DNA of 64,000 nucleotides from Mesoterricola silvestris (GTDB lineage Bacteria > Acidobacteriota > Holophagae > Holophagales > Holophagaceae). Within the stretch, counting starts at the first letter, position 1. The number at the start of each line of letters is the position of its first letter. Location of the stretch: the NCBI RefSeq assembly GCF_030295405.1, contig NZ_AP027080.1, forward strand, positions 1,302,001 through 1,366,000. Reading direction: 5' to 3'. The notes under the pieces were generated by a model, which was not told the DNA's origin, did no database searches, and worked only from the letters and a program-made list of their open reading frames with translations. This document shows, in pieces, positions 50,638 to 59,588 of the stretch. The translations under genes were made by a program, and so were the position numbers.

Positions 50638-51225
50638 ATGGCCCTTCTCGACGCAAGCCGGAGCATCCTGGTCGTCATCGACCTGCAGGGCAAGCTCGTC
50701 CACATGGTGCACCGGCCGGCCATGGTCCTGGAGGCCACCCGCCGGCTCCTGCGCCTGGCGGACCTCTTCCAGGTGCCGGTGGTGCTCACGGAACAGTACC
50801 CCCAGGGCATCGGCCCCACGGAATCCAGCATCCAGGCCGCCTTCGACGGCCTCTCCACCCCCACCTTCTACCTGGAGAAGACCTCCTTCGGCTGCTGCGG
50901 GGATCCGGGCTTCGAGAAGCTGCTGCGGGCGGCCCGGCCCGGCCTGGAGCCCGGGAATCGCCAGATCGTGGTGGCGGGCATCGAGGCCCAGGTGTGCGTC
51001 AACCAGACCGTCCTGGAGCTGCTGGCCTCGGGCCATGAGGTGCACCTGTGCTGGGACGCGGTGAGCGGGCGAGGCGAGGAGCACCGCCGGCACGCCCTCG
51101 AGCGCATGGCGGCGGCGGGGGCCACCCTCACCAACCACGAGTCCGTGGCCTTCGAGTGGTGCCGGGACAAGGTCCACCCTCAGTTCAAGGCCATGTCCGC
51201 GATCATGAAGGAAGGGCAGCCCTGA
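50638..51225 (+). CDS. Isochorismatase-fold hydrolase (YcaC-like)
   Basis: This 195-residue protein has the catalytic Asp in VVIDLQGKLV, Lys in YLEKTSFGCCG and Cys in GIEAQVCVNQTVLELL. The pattern is that of YcaC-type cysteine hydrolases of unknown substrate. GGAGG precedes the ATG at 50638. The next gene (FUSC) starts 11 bp later, so the two may be co-transcribed. Confidence 0.88.
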   Translation: MALLDASRSILVVIDLQGKLVHMVHRPAMVLEATRRLLRLADLFQVPVVLTEQYPQGIGPTESSIQAAFDGLSTPTFYLEKTSFGCCGDPGFEKLLRAARPGLEPGNRQIVVAGIEAQVCVNQTVLELLASGHEVHLCWDAVSGRGEEHRRHALERMAAAGATLTNHESVAFEWCRDKVHPQFKAMSAIMKEGQP

Positions 51226-51236
51226 TACCATCCTGA

Positions 51237-53387
51237 ATGGCCCTTTCACGACTGCTCGGACGCGTTGCCGCCCGGGAACTGGTTGATCCCTCCGCCTCCC
51301 GGGCCCTCCGGGCCACGGTGGCGTTCATGCTGCCCCTGGTCCTGGCCTCCCTGGGCCTGATCACCGGCACCCAGGCCGTGCTGGCCTCCTTCGCGGGCCA
51401 CGCCGTGGGGGGCCTGGACGTGAGGGGCGCCTATTCCCTCCGCCTTCTCCTCCTGGTGGCCCTGAGCCTCATGTTCGCCGGGGCCGCCTGGCTGGGGGTG
51501 GAGGCGGGGCGCAGCGTGCTCCTGGCGGTGCTGGCTACGGGGCTCATGGCCCTGGGGGCCGGGGCCTGGCGGCACGGGCTGGGGGAGTACGGGCCTTCGG
51601 TGGCCTCCACGGCGGCCCTTCTCTTCTTCCTGGGCCTCATCTCCCAGGCGGAAGCCACGCCCCCGGGGGCCGCGGTCGCCACCCTGGCCGGGTGCGCCTT
51701 CAGCGTCCTCGTGCATGCGGCCTTCTGGCCCTTCCTGGCCCAGCATCCCCTGCGCCGCACCGTGGCGGGGGCCTGGCTGGCCCTGGCGAACCTGGCGGAG
51801 GCCCTGCCGGCGGTGGACGCGGCGGAAGCCCCCGCCCGCCATGCCCGGGTGGTGGATTGCGAAAACGAACTGAGGGCCGCCCTGGACCAGGCCACCGAAG
51901 CCCTCAAGGGCGCCCACGCCAAGAGCAGCCGGCCGCTGGTCCATGAACTGGAGGCCCTGAACCAGGCCGCGGCCCACCTGGCCAATTACCTCATGGCCCT
52001 CAACCCCAGCATCGAGCGGCTCATGGAACCCCCGGGACCCGGCCCCATGGCGGCCTCCTTCCGGTCCTTTCTGGCCGCCACCGTGAATTCCACCCGGTCC
52101 CTGGCCCTGGCGGTGGTGTCCCACCAGGCGGGGCACCTGGCCCGGTTCGAGATCCGGCTGCGCCGCCTGGGCCGCCTCCTCCGGGTGCTCCAGGCCCGCA
52201 CCGCCGCCAAGGTGCGGGACACCCCGGAGCGGGCCCACCTTTCGGATGTGCTGGGCAAGCTCCAGGATCACCTGCCGGTGCTGCGCGCCACCCTGCGCGC
52301 TTCCATGGAGCGCGCCCGGGAGCGGGGGCCCATCTCCTTCGAACTCTTCGATCTGCGCGTGTGGAGCCTGCGCCCCCTGGCCTCGGCCCTGAATTTCAGC
52401 CTCCAGGTGGACCCGGCCCTGGTGCGGTTCACCTTCCGCCTGGCTGTGATCATGATGGCGGGCACCTGGGCCTGGCGGACCTGGCATCTGCCCCACGGGT
52501 ACTGGATCCCCCTCTGCGTCATGGTGGTGCTCCAGCCGGACTACGGGGCCACCCGGCTCCGGGCCACCCAGCGGGCCGTGGGGACCCTCGCCGGGGGCCT
52601 GGTGGGAAGCCTGCTGCTCTGGCTGCACCTGCCCCTGTGGCTGCTGATGGCCGCCACGGCGGCGGTGTGCGCCACCTTCACCTACTACGTGAAGCGCAAC
52701 TACGCCGTGGCCGTGTTCTACATCACGCTCCTGGTGGTGCTCCAGTTCGAGGCCGCGGGGCCCATCAGCCTTTCGCTCACCCTCCAGCGCCTGGCCTTCA
52801 CCCTGTCGGGATGCCTCCTGGCCTTGCTGGCCGCCCTCAGCTTCTGGCCGGTATGGGAGCGGGACCGCTTCCCTCCGCTCCTGGCCGGGGCCCTGCGGGC
52901 CAACGCCCTCTTCCTGGACCGGCTCTGCCGCGGGCTGGGGGGCGACCCGGACCTCACGCCCCAGTTGATGCTCAAGGCCAAGCGCAAGGCCCAGCGGGCC
53001 AATAGCCTGGTGTTCTCCTCCCTGAACCGCATGGCCGGCGACCCGGACGTCATGCGGGAGGGCATCGAGCACAACGCGGCCCTGGCCAACCAGAACCTCC
53101 GGGTCACCCGGTGGCTCAGCGTGGCGGCGGTGCATTTCCGGGACGGCGCCCCGCCCATCCCCGGCCTGGAGCCCCTGGCCCGGGCCGCGGGGGAGGCGCT
53201 GGAAGCCATGGCGGCCGTGGCGGAGGGGGCGGATCCCGCCCTGCTGGCGGGCCCCCGGGAGGCGCTGGAGGGGGTGGAGCTGCCGGGCCTGGCGGAACCC
53301 CGCACCGCCTATGTCACCTCCCAGCTGGACCTGGCGGGGACCGAACTGAGCGCCATGCTTATGGAGTTCCAGGGATGTTCGATATAG
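51237..53387 (+). CDS. FUSC-family membrane protein (YccS/aromatic acid exporter-like)
   Basis: The protein has 716 residues. Two blocks of membrane helices (about 28-175 and 400-530) flank a cytoplasmic helical domain of about 200 residues. The second block has HGYWIPLCVMVVLQPDYGATRLRATQRAVGTLAGG, the hallmark of FUSC/YccS proteins. These export aromatic acids such as fusaric or p-hydroxybenzoic acid. The partner membrane-fusion protein is not nearby. The TetR gene 37 bp downstream may control it. Confidence 0.88.
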   Translation: MALSRLLGRVAARELVDPSASRALRATVAFMLPLVLASLGLITGTQAVLASFAGHAVGGLDVRGAYSLRLLLLVALSLMFAGAAWLGVEAGRSVLLAVLATGLMALGAGAWRHGLGEYGPSVASTAALLFFLGLISQAEATPPGAAVATLAGCAFSVLVHAAFWPFLAQHPLRRTVAGAWLALANLAEALPAVDAAEAPARHARVVDCENELRAALDQATEALKGAHAKSSRPLVHELEALNQAAAHLANYLMALNPSIERLMEPPGPGPMAASFRSFLAATVNSTRSLALAVVSHQAGHLARFEIRLRRLGRLLRVLQARTAAKVRDTPERAHLSDVLGKLQDHLPVLRATLRASMERARERGPISFELFDLRVWSLRPLASALNFSLQVDPALVRFTFRLAVIMMAGTWAWRTWHLPHGYWIPLCVMVVLQPDYGATRLRATQRAVGTLAGGLVGSLLLWLHLPLWLLMAATAAVCATFTYYVKRNYAVAVFYITLLVVLQFEAAGPISLSLTLQRLAFTLSGCLLALLAALSFWPVWERDRFPPLLAGALRANALFLDRLCRGLGGDPDLTPQLMLKAKRKAQRANSLVFSSLNRMAGDPDVMREGIEHNAALANQNLRVTRWLSVAAVHFRDGAPPIPGLEPLARAAGEALEAMAAVAEGADPALLAGPREALEGVELPGLAEPRTAYVTSQLDLAGTELSAMLMEFQGCSI

Positions 53388-53424
53388 TGCACTGACTGGT
53401 GAATTTTCCACGAGGAGCAGCGGC

Positions 53425-54078
53425 TTGAGAGTTTCGCAGGAGGAAAAATCGGAGCGCAGCCGGACGGCCATCCTGGAGGCGGCCCTGCGGCTCTTCTCCA
53501 AGCAGGGCTACCGGGGCACCAGCATCCGCGAGATCGCCGCCGAGGCCGGGCTGTCCACCGGCAACGTCTACCACCACTTCCCGGACAAGGAGACCCTCTT
53601 CACCACGCTGCTGGGGCAGTACTGGGAGGCCATCGAAAGGCCCGACTTCCCCTTCAACAAGGCCCTGGCCGCCGGCGCCTTCCCCTTCGACCTGGAGGCC
53701 CTGGCCCGGGCCGCGGAGGAGAGCGTCCGCACCTATCGGCGTCATGTAATTCTCATATATGTCGATGTGGTGGAATTCGAAGGGAACCACATCCGGAAGT
53801 TCTACACGGAGATGGCCGGCCGGTTCGAGCGTTTCCTGAACACGCGGTTCCCGGACGGGGCGCTGAAGCACGAGCTGGGGGAGGGCTTCCAGCCCATCAC
53901 CGCCTCCATGCTGGCGAGCCGGGTGTTCCTGCAGTACTTCGCGGTGGAGATCCTCTTCGGCATTCCCGACCAGTTCGGCCTGGACACGGCCACGGCCATG
54001 AAGGAAGTATCGGAGATCCTCCGCCACGGCATGATCCATCCGCCGGCCCCAAGGAAATTGGAGGCAGAAGCGCGCTGA
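53425..54078 (+). CDS. TetR-family transcriptional regulator
   Basis: This 217-residue protein has an N-terminal helix-turn-helix (about 12-58, [37 protein letters not shown]). A helical ligand domain follows. The start is TTG at 53425, with AGGAG seven bases upstream. No ATG or GTG has a comparable ribosome site. It probably represses itself and the upstream FUSC gene. Confidence 0.88.
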   Translation: MRVSQEEKSERSRTAILEAALRLFSKQGYRGTSIREIAAEAGLSTGNVYHHFPDKETLFTTLLGQYWEAIERPDFPFNKALAAGAFPFDLEALARAAEESVRTYRRHVILIYVDVVEFEGNHIRKFYTEMAGRFERFLNTRFPDGALKHELGEGFQPITASMLASRVFLQYFAVEILFGIPDQFGLDTATAMKEVSEILRHGMIHPPAPRKLEAEAR

Positions 54079-54127
54079 TCGGTCAGGATGGAGGTCCATT
54101 CACCCATTCCGACCGAGGGGGACCGAA

Positions 54128-55882
54128 ATGTTCCTTTTCAAGCTCCTCTACCAGTTCCTGGAGAGGACCTTCTTCCATACGCTGCTTCGCAAGGTCCTGG
54201 GGATGATGGTCCCGCTCTTCCTGTTCATGCTTCTTCTGAGCGCCCAGCTCCTGCGCGTCGCGGGCGCCCTCAAGGCGGGGGCCTCCCCGGAGGCCCTGGA
54301 GACCCTGGGCCGGGCCCAGACCCTGGCGGTGGCCGTGCCGCTCCTGGCCGCGGCGGTGGCGGCGGTGGCCTACCTCACCTTCCACCTTTCGGTCACGGCG
54401 CCGCTGAAATCCATCACCGGGGTGCTCAAGGCGGGGGATTTCTCCGGGGAGCTGAAGCTGGACACCCACGACGAGATCCGGCGCCTGGCCGACGACTTCA
54501 ACGCGTTCTCCGGCAAGGTGCGGGACATCCTCAACCAGTCCAAGCGCCTGGGCCTCACCATCGCCGTGGGGGCCACCCGCACCCACAAGCTCGCCGCCGA
54601 TTCCGCCCGGGACGCGCAGCGGCAGGGGGACCTGGCCGAGCAGATCACCCGCACCGGGCAGGAGGTGGCGTCCTCCGCCGGGGAGGTGGCCCAGGCCACG
54701 TCCTTCATCGCCGCGTCGACCCTGGGCAACCTGGAGACGGCCCAGTCCACCCGCACCGAGCTCCTGGAGGCCGAGCGGGGCATGGCCGCCACCCGGGAGC
54801 GCCTTGCGGCCTTCGCCGAACTGGTGGCGCGGCTCAAGGAGCGGTCCGAGCGCATCAGCGGGGTCGCGCAGCTCATCGAGGGCATCTCCGACCAGACCAA
54901 GCTCCTGGCCCTCAACGCCACCATCGAGGCCGCCCACGCGGGCAACGCGGGACGGGGCTTCGCGGTGGTGGCCGAGGAGGTGCGAAAGCTCTCGGACCGG
55001 GCCCGGGAGGCGGCCATCGAGATCTCCCGGAACCTGGGGGCCATGCTCCAGGACACGGAGAGCACCTCCCTGGGCATCGCCGACATCAGCGGGGACATCC
55101 AGGGCACCTCCGCCCTCCTGGGCCGGGCCTCGGAGCACTTCGGCAAGCTGGTGGGGGATTTCGAGGACAACACCTCCCAGCTCAGCGGCGCCACCGCGGC
55201 GGTGGACGGGATCTCCTCCACCAGCGCGGCCATCCTCGGCCAGTCCCGGGACATCCTGGGCCTCAGCCGGGAAGGGGCCCAGCGCCTGGATGAATCCACC
55301 CGCCTCTCCAGCGACATGAACCGCGCCACGGAAAGGCTGCTGGAACTGGTATCGGGCTTCCGCACCGGCGAGAGCGAACTGGAGGAGGTCATCGCCAAGG
55401 GCTACCGCTGGCGGGACGCCATGCAGGCCCGCATCGCCGCCCTCGCGGGCCAGGGCCTGGACATGTTCGACCGGAACTACCGCCCCGTGCCCGGCACCGA
55501 TCCCCAGAAATTCCTCACGGGCTACACCGAGGCCCTGGCCCGGGACCTCCAGCCGGTCTTCGACGAGGCCCGCAAGGACCTGGGCTCCATCTACGCCGTG
55601 GCCCTGGACGTGAACGGGTACCTGGCCGTGCACCACACCGGCGTGAGCGATCCCATGACCGGCGACCCCCAGGTCGACCTCCTGAAGAGCCGCAACATGA
55701 GGCTCTACTTCAACGTGGAGACCGAGAAGCGCCGTTCCCGCAACCTGGAGAAATTCCTCTTCCAGACCTACATGCGCGACACCGGCGAAATCCTCAACGA
55801 CCTCTCCATGCCCATCCACATAGGGGGTCGCCACTGGGGAGCGCTGGTGATGGGGTTCAATCCCGACCGGTTCCTGAACTAG
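54128..55882 (+). CDS. Methyl-accepting chemotaxis protein with C-terminal sensor domain
   Basis: The protein has 584 residues. Two membrane helices (about 23-45 and 66-88) lie with only a short periplasmic loop between them. A HAMP and the signalling coiled coil follow, with the tip [22 protein letters not shown] (about 250-275). Instead of a periplasmic sensor, residues 455-584 form a Cache/PAS-like domain ([17 protein letters not shown] and [12 protein letters not shown]) after the signalling part. The receptor therefore probably senses a cytoplasmic ligand or redox state. GAGGGGG precedes the ATG. Confidence 0.87.
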   Translation: MFLFKLLYQFLERTFFHTLLRKVLGMMVPLFLFMLLLSAQLLRVAGALKAGASPEALETLGRAQTLAVAVPLLAAAVAAVAYLTFHLSVTAPLKSITGVLKAGDFSGELKLDTHDEIRRLADDFNAFSGKVRDILNQSKRLGLTIAVGATRTHKLAADSARDAQRQGDLAEQITRTGQEVASSAGEVAQATSFIAASTLGNLETAQSTRTELLEAERGMAATRERLAAFAELVARLKERSERISGVAQLIEGISDQTKLLALNATIEAAHAGNAGRGFAVVAEEVRKLSDRAREAAIEISRNLGAMLQDTESTSLGIADISGDIQGTSALLGRASEHFGKLVGDFEDNTSQLSGATAAVDGISSTSAAILGQSRDILGLSREGAQRLDESTRLSSDMNRATERLLELVSGFRTGESELEEVIAKGYRWRDAMQARIAALAGQGLDMFDRNYRPVPGTDPQKFLTGYTEALARDLQPVFDEARKDLGSIYAVALDVNGYLAVHHTGVSDPMTGDPQVDLLKSRNMRLYFNVETEKRRSRNLEKFLFQTYMRDTGEILNDLSMPIHIGGRHWGALVMGFNPDRFLN

Positions 55883-56375
55883 CGCTCGGGTTCCGGACCT
55901 TCGCGCCGGGTTACTCGGCCGGGCAAGCCCGGCCTCGTTGGGTGCCGGAGGGGACGAGGGGGCTGGGTTTCACCTTCCGGCTTCGTGGGGGGGGGGTGGG
56001 GCAGGGGGGGCTGGGGCCCTCCGGGGGGGCCTGGGGGGGATGGGGCTCGCTGCGAGTGGGGGGGCGCAGCGGGGGGGGTGCGCCGACGTTGACTGGTAGG
56101 GGTGGGCTGCGAGGGGGATCGGGGGTAGCGGAACATGTCAGCGTCGGCGCCTGGCGGCGCCGACAATTTCTACTCGAAGCGAATCCCTTCGTCCCTTGGA
56201 AGTCACGTCCCACGCATGGGACTCTCCGGAGGGACGGAGCGCGCATGCCTCCCAACCGCCCAACGGAGCCAGAAGGCGCAGCATCGTCCCCTCGTCCCCT
56301 CCCCACCCCCCGTCATCGCCGGCTTGTCCGGCGATGACGAACCGGCGCGACGGCCAGGGACCCGCACGATCCGGC
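55883..56375. repeat. Intergenic repeat element, copy 2
   Basis: This gap of more than 500 bp has no credible gene. It shares order and sequence of several blocks with 30997-31400: a CGGGTTCCGGACCTTCG-type start, CGAAGCGAATCC, GGCGCAGCA and CCCCTCGTCCCC, plus a hairpin with arms GTCATCGCCGG and CCGGCGATGAC around CTTGT (56312-56338). It ends with CCAGGGACCCGCACGA. The middle holds a G-rich tract. The element runs almost up to the start of the DUF188 gene. Confidence 0.7.
55986..56082 (+). other. G-tract with G-quadruplex potential
   Basis: Within the repeat element there are many runs of four to ten G on the plus strand, separated by one to eight bases. This is ample for a G-quadruplex. Copy 1 of the element lacks an equivalent tract. 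It could also be an unstable stretch or a region prone to sequencing error. Confidence 0.6.
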
Positions 56376-56408
56376 GGGGTATCATGGTTGGGAACGCATG
56401 GAGGGGGA

Positions 56409-56894
56409 TTGATTCAGATCTATGTTGATGCCGATGCGTGCCCGGTGAAGGACGAAGTGTTCAGGGTGGCCAGGCGGCATGGGGTGGTGGTGCACGTGGT
56501 GTCCAACAGCCGGCTGAACCTGCCGCGGGATCCGCTGGTGCGGGGGGTGGTGGTGAGCGGGCGCTTCGATGCGGCGGATGACTGGATCGCGGAGCGGGCC
56601 ACGGGGGGGGAGATCGTCGTCACGGCCGATATCCCGCTGGCGGACCGCTGCCTGAAGAAGGGGGCCCGGGTGCTGGATCCCAAGGGGCGGCCCTTCACCG
56701 AGGATTCCATCGTCGACGCCATGGCCAGCCGGGAGATCAGCGCCTTCCTGCGGGACATGGGGGAAATGGGCACGGGGCCCAAGCCCTACGCGCCGGCGGA
56801 CCGCTCCCGGTTCCTGGGCGCCCTGGAGAACCAGATCCAGGCCCTGCTCAAGCTCGAGCGCACCCGCGCCCCCGGAGGGAACCCCCATGGTTGA
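56409..56894 (+). CDS. YaiI/YqxD-family (DUF188) protein
   Basis: This 161-residue protein starts at TTG (56409) with GGAGGGGG upstream, giving IQIYVDADACPVKDEV. It has ADIPLADRCLKKGARVLDPKG and DRSRFLGALENQIQ. The family has a PIN/NYN-like nuclease fold, but its role is not established. A longer frame runs back into the repeat element and is unlikely to be translated. It overlaps the next small gene by 8 bp. Confidence 0.88.
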   Translation: MIQIYVDADACPVKDEVFRVARRHGVVVHVVSNSRLNLPRDPLVRGVVVSGRFDAADDWIAERATGGEIVVTADIPLADRCLKKGARVLDPKGRPFTEDSIVDAMASREISAFLRDMGEMGTGPKPYAPADRSRFLGALENQIQALLKLERTRAPGGNPHG

Positions 56895-57090
56895 CGTGAT
56901 CACGCCGCTGCGCCTGAGCCTGCTGCTGACGGTGGCCCGGCACCCCGACGCGGCGCGGGAGAAGCTCCTCACCCTCAAGGGGGTCCAGGCCGCGGACATC
57001 GACTACCTCCTCCAGCACGACCTGATCCGGGAGCGGGAGGTGGGCCGCTACCAGGTCTCCCGGCTGGGGCAGATGGCGCTGAAGCGCTGA
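56887..57090 (+). CDS. Small protein of unknown function
   Basis: This 67-residue protein begins MVDVITPLRLSLLLTVARHPD. It is mostly helical and ends with a segment like a winged-helix tail (LQHDLIREREVGRYQVSRLGQMALKR). It overlaps the DUF188 gene by 8 bp and has GGAGG before the ATG, so translation is well supported. It could be a minimal DNA-binding protein. I do not recognise a named family. Confidence 0.6.
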   Translation: MVDVITPLRLSLLLTVARHPDAAREKLLTLKGVQAADIDYLLQHDLIREREVGRYQVSRLGQMALKR

Positions 57091-57092
57091 GG

Positions 57093-58136
57093 TCAGCCCG
57101 GTCCGGGGCCGAAGACGCCGGGGCAGGGGGTGCCGCAGCGCGCGCAGGCGCCTTCCCGGGTGAGGTCCCACCGGGTCAGGCGGTAGCCGTCCCGGCCGAT
57201 GAGGAGATGGCCGCACCCGTGGCAGACGGTGCCGCTGCCCTCCAGGGTCCGCACATTGCCCAGGTAGACGTGGCGCAGGCCGTTGGCCAGGGCGAGGCGC
57301 CTGGCCTCCAGCAGGGTGGCCAGGGGGGTCGGCGGCAGGGCCTTGAGCTTCCAGGCGGGGCGGAAGGCCGTGAAGTGCAGCGGCACGTCGGGGCCGAGGT
57401 TGCCCGCGATCCATGCGCTGAGGGCGTCCAGGTCGGCCGGGGCGTCGTTGGCCCCGGGGATGAGGAGGGTGGTCACCTCCAGCCAGGTGCGGGTTCCGTG
57501 GCGGACGTACTTCAGGGTGTCCAGCACCGGACCCAGGCGCCCGGCGCAGTGGGTCCGGTAGAAGGCGTCCGAGATGCCCTTGAGGTCGATGTTGGCGGCG
57601 TCCATGTGCCGGTAGAACTCCTCCCGGGGCTCCGGGTTGTGGTAGCCCGCCGTCACCGCCACGGTGGCCAGGCCCCGCTCCCGGCAGGCCTGGGCGGTCT
57701 CCACCGCGTACTCGTGGAAGACGACGGGGTCGTTGTACGTGAAGGCGACCCCCCCGCAGCCCCGGTCCAGGGCCATGCGGGGCACGGCCGCGGGCGGCAC
57801 GGCCCCGGCCAGGTCCCTGCCGGCCGGGGCCCGGCTCAGGTCCCAGTTCTGGCAGAACCGGCACCCCAGATTGCATCCCAGGGTGCCGAAGGAGAGCACC
57901 GCGAGGCCCGGCCTGAAATGGTGCAGGGGCTTCTTCTCGATGGGGTCCACGGCGAAGCCGCTGGAGCGGCCGTGGCCGTGGAGCACCATGGCCCCGCCCT
58001 CGTTGCCCCGCATGAGGCAGTAGCCCCGCTGGCCCTCCCGCAGGCGGCAGCGGCGGGGGCAGAGTCCGCAGGCCACGGCCCCGCCCTCCAGGCTCCGCCA
58101 GAACCTCGCGGTGGGAAGGGGGGTGGCAGGCACCAT
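57093..58136 (-). CDS. amrS: AmmeMemoRadiSam system radical SAM enzyme
   Basis: This 347-residue radical SAM protein has the cluster motif GCNLGCRFC (CxxxCxxC). An N-terminal cysteine segment (CGLCPRRCRLREGQRGYC) and a C-terminal zinc-ribbon-like CHGCG/CARCGTPC flank the barrel. The substrate is not known to me. It is divergent from the B and A proteins of the same system, completing the trio. GAGGAAA precedes the ATG at 58136. Confidence 0.9.
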   Translation of the reverse strand: MVPATPLPTARFWRSLEGGAVACGLCPRRCRLREGQRGYCLMRGNEGGAMVLHGHGRSSGFAVDPIEKKPLHHFRPGLAVLSFGTLGCNLGCRFCQNWDLSRAPAGRDLAGAVPPAAVPRMALDRGCGGVAFTYNDPVVFHEYAVETAQACRERGLATVAVTAGYHNPEPREEFYRHMDAANIDLKGISDAFYRTHCAGRLGPVLDTLKYVRHGTRTWLEVTTLLIPGANDAPADLDALSAWIAGNLGPDVPLHFTAFRPAWKLKALPPTPLATLLEARRLALANGLRHVYLGNVRTLEGSGTVCHGCGHLLIGRDGYRLTRWDLTREGACARCGTPCPGVFGPGPG

Positions 58137-58234
58137 GGTTTCCTCGGCTGGGCCCAATTTCGGTCATTGACAGGGGGGCGCGCAACCCGGATCTTGGGGG
58201 GGACTTGCTTGTTTGTCCGGCTGTGGAGGTCCCC

Positions 58235-59020
58235 GTGGGGCCCATTCGCCAGCCGGCCTTCGCCGGCTCCTTCTATCCCGCCGATCCCCGGCGGCTCCGC
58301 GACCTGGTCCAGGGCCTCCTGGCCCAGGCGCCCCCCGGGGGGCCGGCGCCCAGGGCGGTGATCGCCCCCCACGCCGGCTACCCCTACTCCGGGCCGGTGG
58401 CGGCCCAGGCCTTTGCCAGGCTGGGGGTTGGCCGGGAGGGCATCACCCGGGTGGCGGTGCTGGGGCCTTCCCACCAGGTGGCCTTCCGGGGCATGGCGGT
58501 GAGCGGCGCGGCGGGGTTCGCCACCCCCCTGGGGACCGTGCCCGTGGACGTGGAGACCTGCGAGGCCCTCCAGGGCCTGGTGGCGGTGCGGCCCCTGGAG
58601 GACGCCCATGCCCGGGAGCACAGCCTGGAGGTCCAGCTGCCCTTCCTCCAGGTGGCGCTGGGCGCCTTCACCCTGGTGCCCCTGGTGGTGGGCCGGGCCG
58701 GGCCCGGGGAGGTGGCGGCGGTGGTGGAGCGGCTCTGGGACCTGGCCGGGACGGTGGTGGTGGTCTCCTCCGACCTGAGCCACTACCTGGGAGCCGCCGA
58801 GGCGCGCCGCGTGGACCTGGCCACCGCCGAGGCCATCCGGAGCCTGGACGCCGCGGCCCTGGACGAGGGGGCCGCCTGCGGATGCGCGCCGGTGCGGGGC
58901 CTCCTGGTGGCGGCGGCCCGGCGAGGGCTGCGCGGGGAGGTCCTGGACCTGCGCAATTCCGGCGACACCGCCGGGGGCCGGGACCGGGTGGTGGGCTATG
59001 GCGCCTTCGCTTTCGCCTGA
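58235..59020 (+). CDS. amrB: AmmeMemoRadiSam system protein B (Memo-like)
   Basis: This 261-residue protein starts at GTG 58235 with GGAGG upstream, giving GPIRQPAFAGSFYPADP. It has IAPHAGYPYSGPVAA, LGPSHQ and EHSLEVQLPFLQ, and SSDLSHYL, the conserved histidine-rich sites of the Memo family. These resemble extradiol-dioxygenase metal centres. It overlaps the A protein gene by 23 bp. Confidence 0.9.
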   Translation: MGPIRQPAFAGSFYPADPRRLRDLVQGLLAQAPPGGPAPRAVIAPHAGYPYSGPVAAQAFARLGVGREGITRVAVLGPSHQVAFRGMAVSGAAGFATPLGTVPVDVETCEALQGLVAVRPLEDAHAREHSLEVQLPFLQVALGAFTLVPLVVGRAGPGEVAAVVERLWDLAGTVVVVSSDLSHYLGAAEARRVDLATAEAIRSLDAAALDEGAACGCAPVRGLLVAAARRGLRGEVLDLRNSGDTAGGRDRVVGYGAFAFA

Positions 59021-59561
59021 ACGCGTCCTGGCCGGCGCCGGGGAGCTGCTGCTGGGCCTGGCCCGGGCCTCCATCCGCCACGGCCTGGAGGAGGGGACCC
59101 CCCTGGCGGTGGATCTGGCCGGCCTGCCCCCCGCCCTGGGCCGGCCCCGGGCCACCTTCGTCACCCTCCGGATCGGGGGCGGGCTCCGGGGCTGCACGGG
59201 CCGCCTGGAGGCCACGCGCCCCCTGGCCCTGGACGTGGCGGAAAACGCCTTCGCCGCGGCCTTCCTGGATCCCCGCTTCCCGCCCCTGGGCTTCCGGGAA
59301 TGGGAGGGCCTGGAGGTTTCCATCTCCCTGCTGACCCGCCCCCGGCCCCTGCCCTTCACCGGCGAGGAGGACCTGATCCGGCAGCTGGTGCCCGGCCGGG
59401 ACGGCCTAGTCCTCTCCGCGGGCCCCCTCCGGGCGACCTTCCTGCCCTCGGTGTGGGATGAACTGCCCGACCCCCGCGACTTCGTCCGGGAACTCAAGGC
59501 CAAGGCCGGGTGCCGGCGCATCGGGGAGGCGCGCCGGTACCGGGTCCTGCACATCCCCTGA
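58998..59561 (+). CDS. amrA: AmmeMemoRadiSam system protein A (AMMECR1-like)
   Basis: This 187-residue protein contains LRGCTG, matching the invariant hexapeptide LRGCIG of AMMECR1, and DPRFPPLGFREWEGLEVSISLLT. It is translated from a frame overlapping the end of the B protein gene, so the two are coupled. The molecular role is unknown. Confidence 0.9.
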   Translation: MAPSLSPERVLAGAGELLLGLARASIRHGLEEGTPLAVDLAGLPPALGRPRATFVTLRIGGGLRGCTGRLEATRPLALDVAENAFAAAFLDPRFPPLGFREWEGLEVSISLLTRPRPLPFTGEEDLIRQLVPGRDGLVLSAGPLRATFLPSVWDELPDPRDFVRELKAKAGCRRIGEARRYRVLHIP

Positions 59562-59588
59562 AAGCCCGGGACACGTGCGTTTACGTAG

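Noticed and set aside
50494-51249. Longer N-terminus for the lactate permease
   Set aside because: The extension is antisense to the hydrolase gene. AGGAGG and the hydrophobic start are at 50493.
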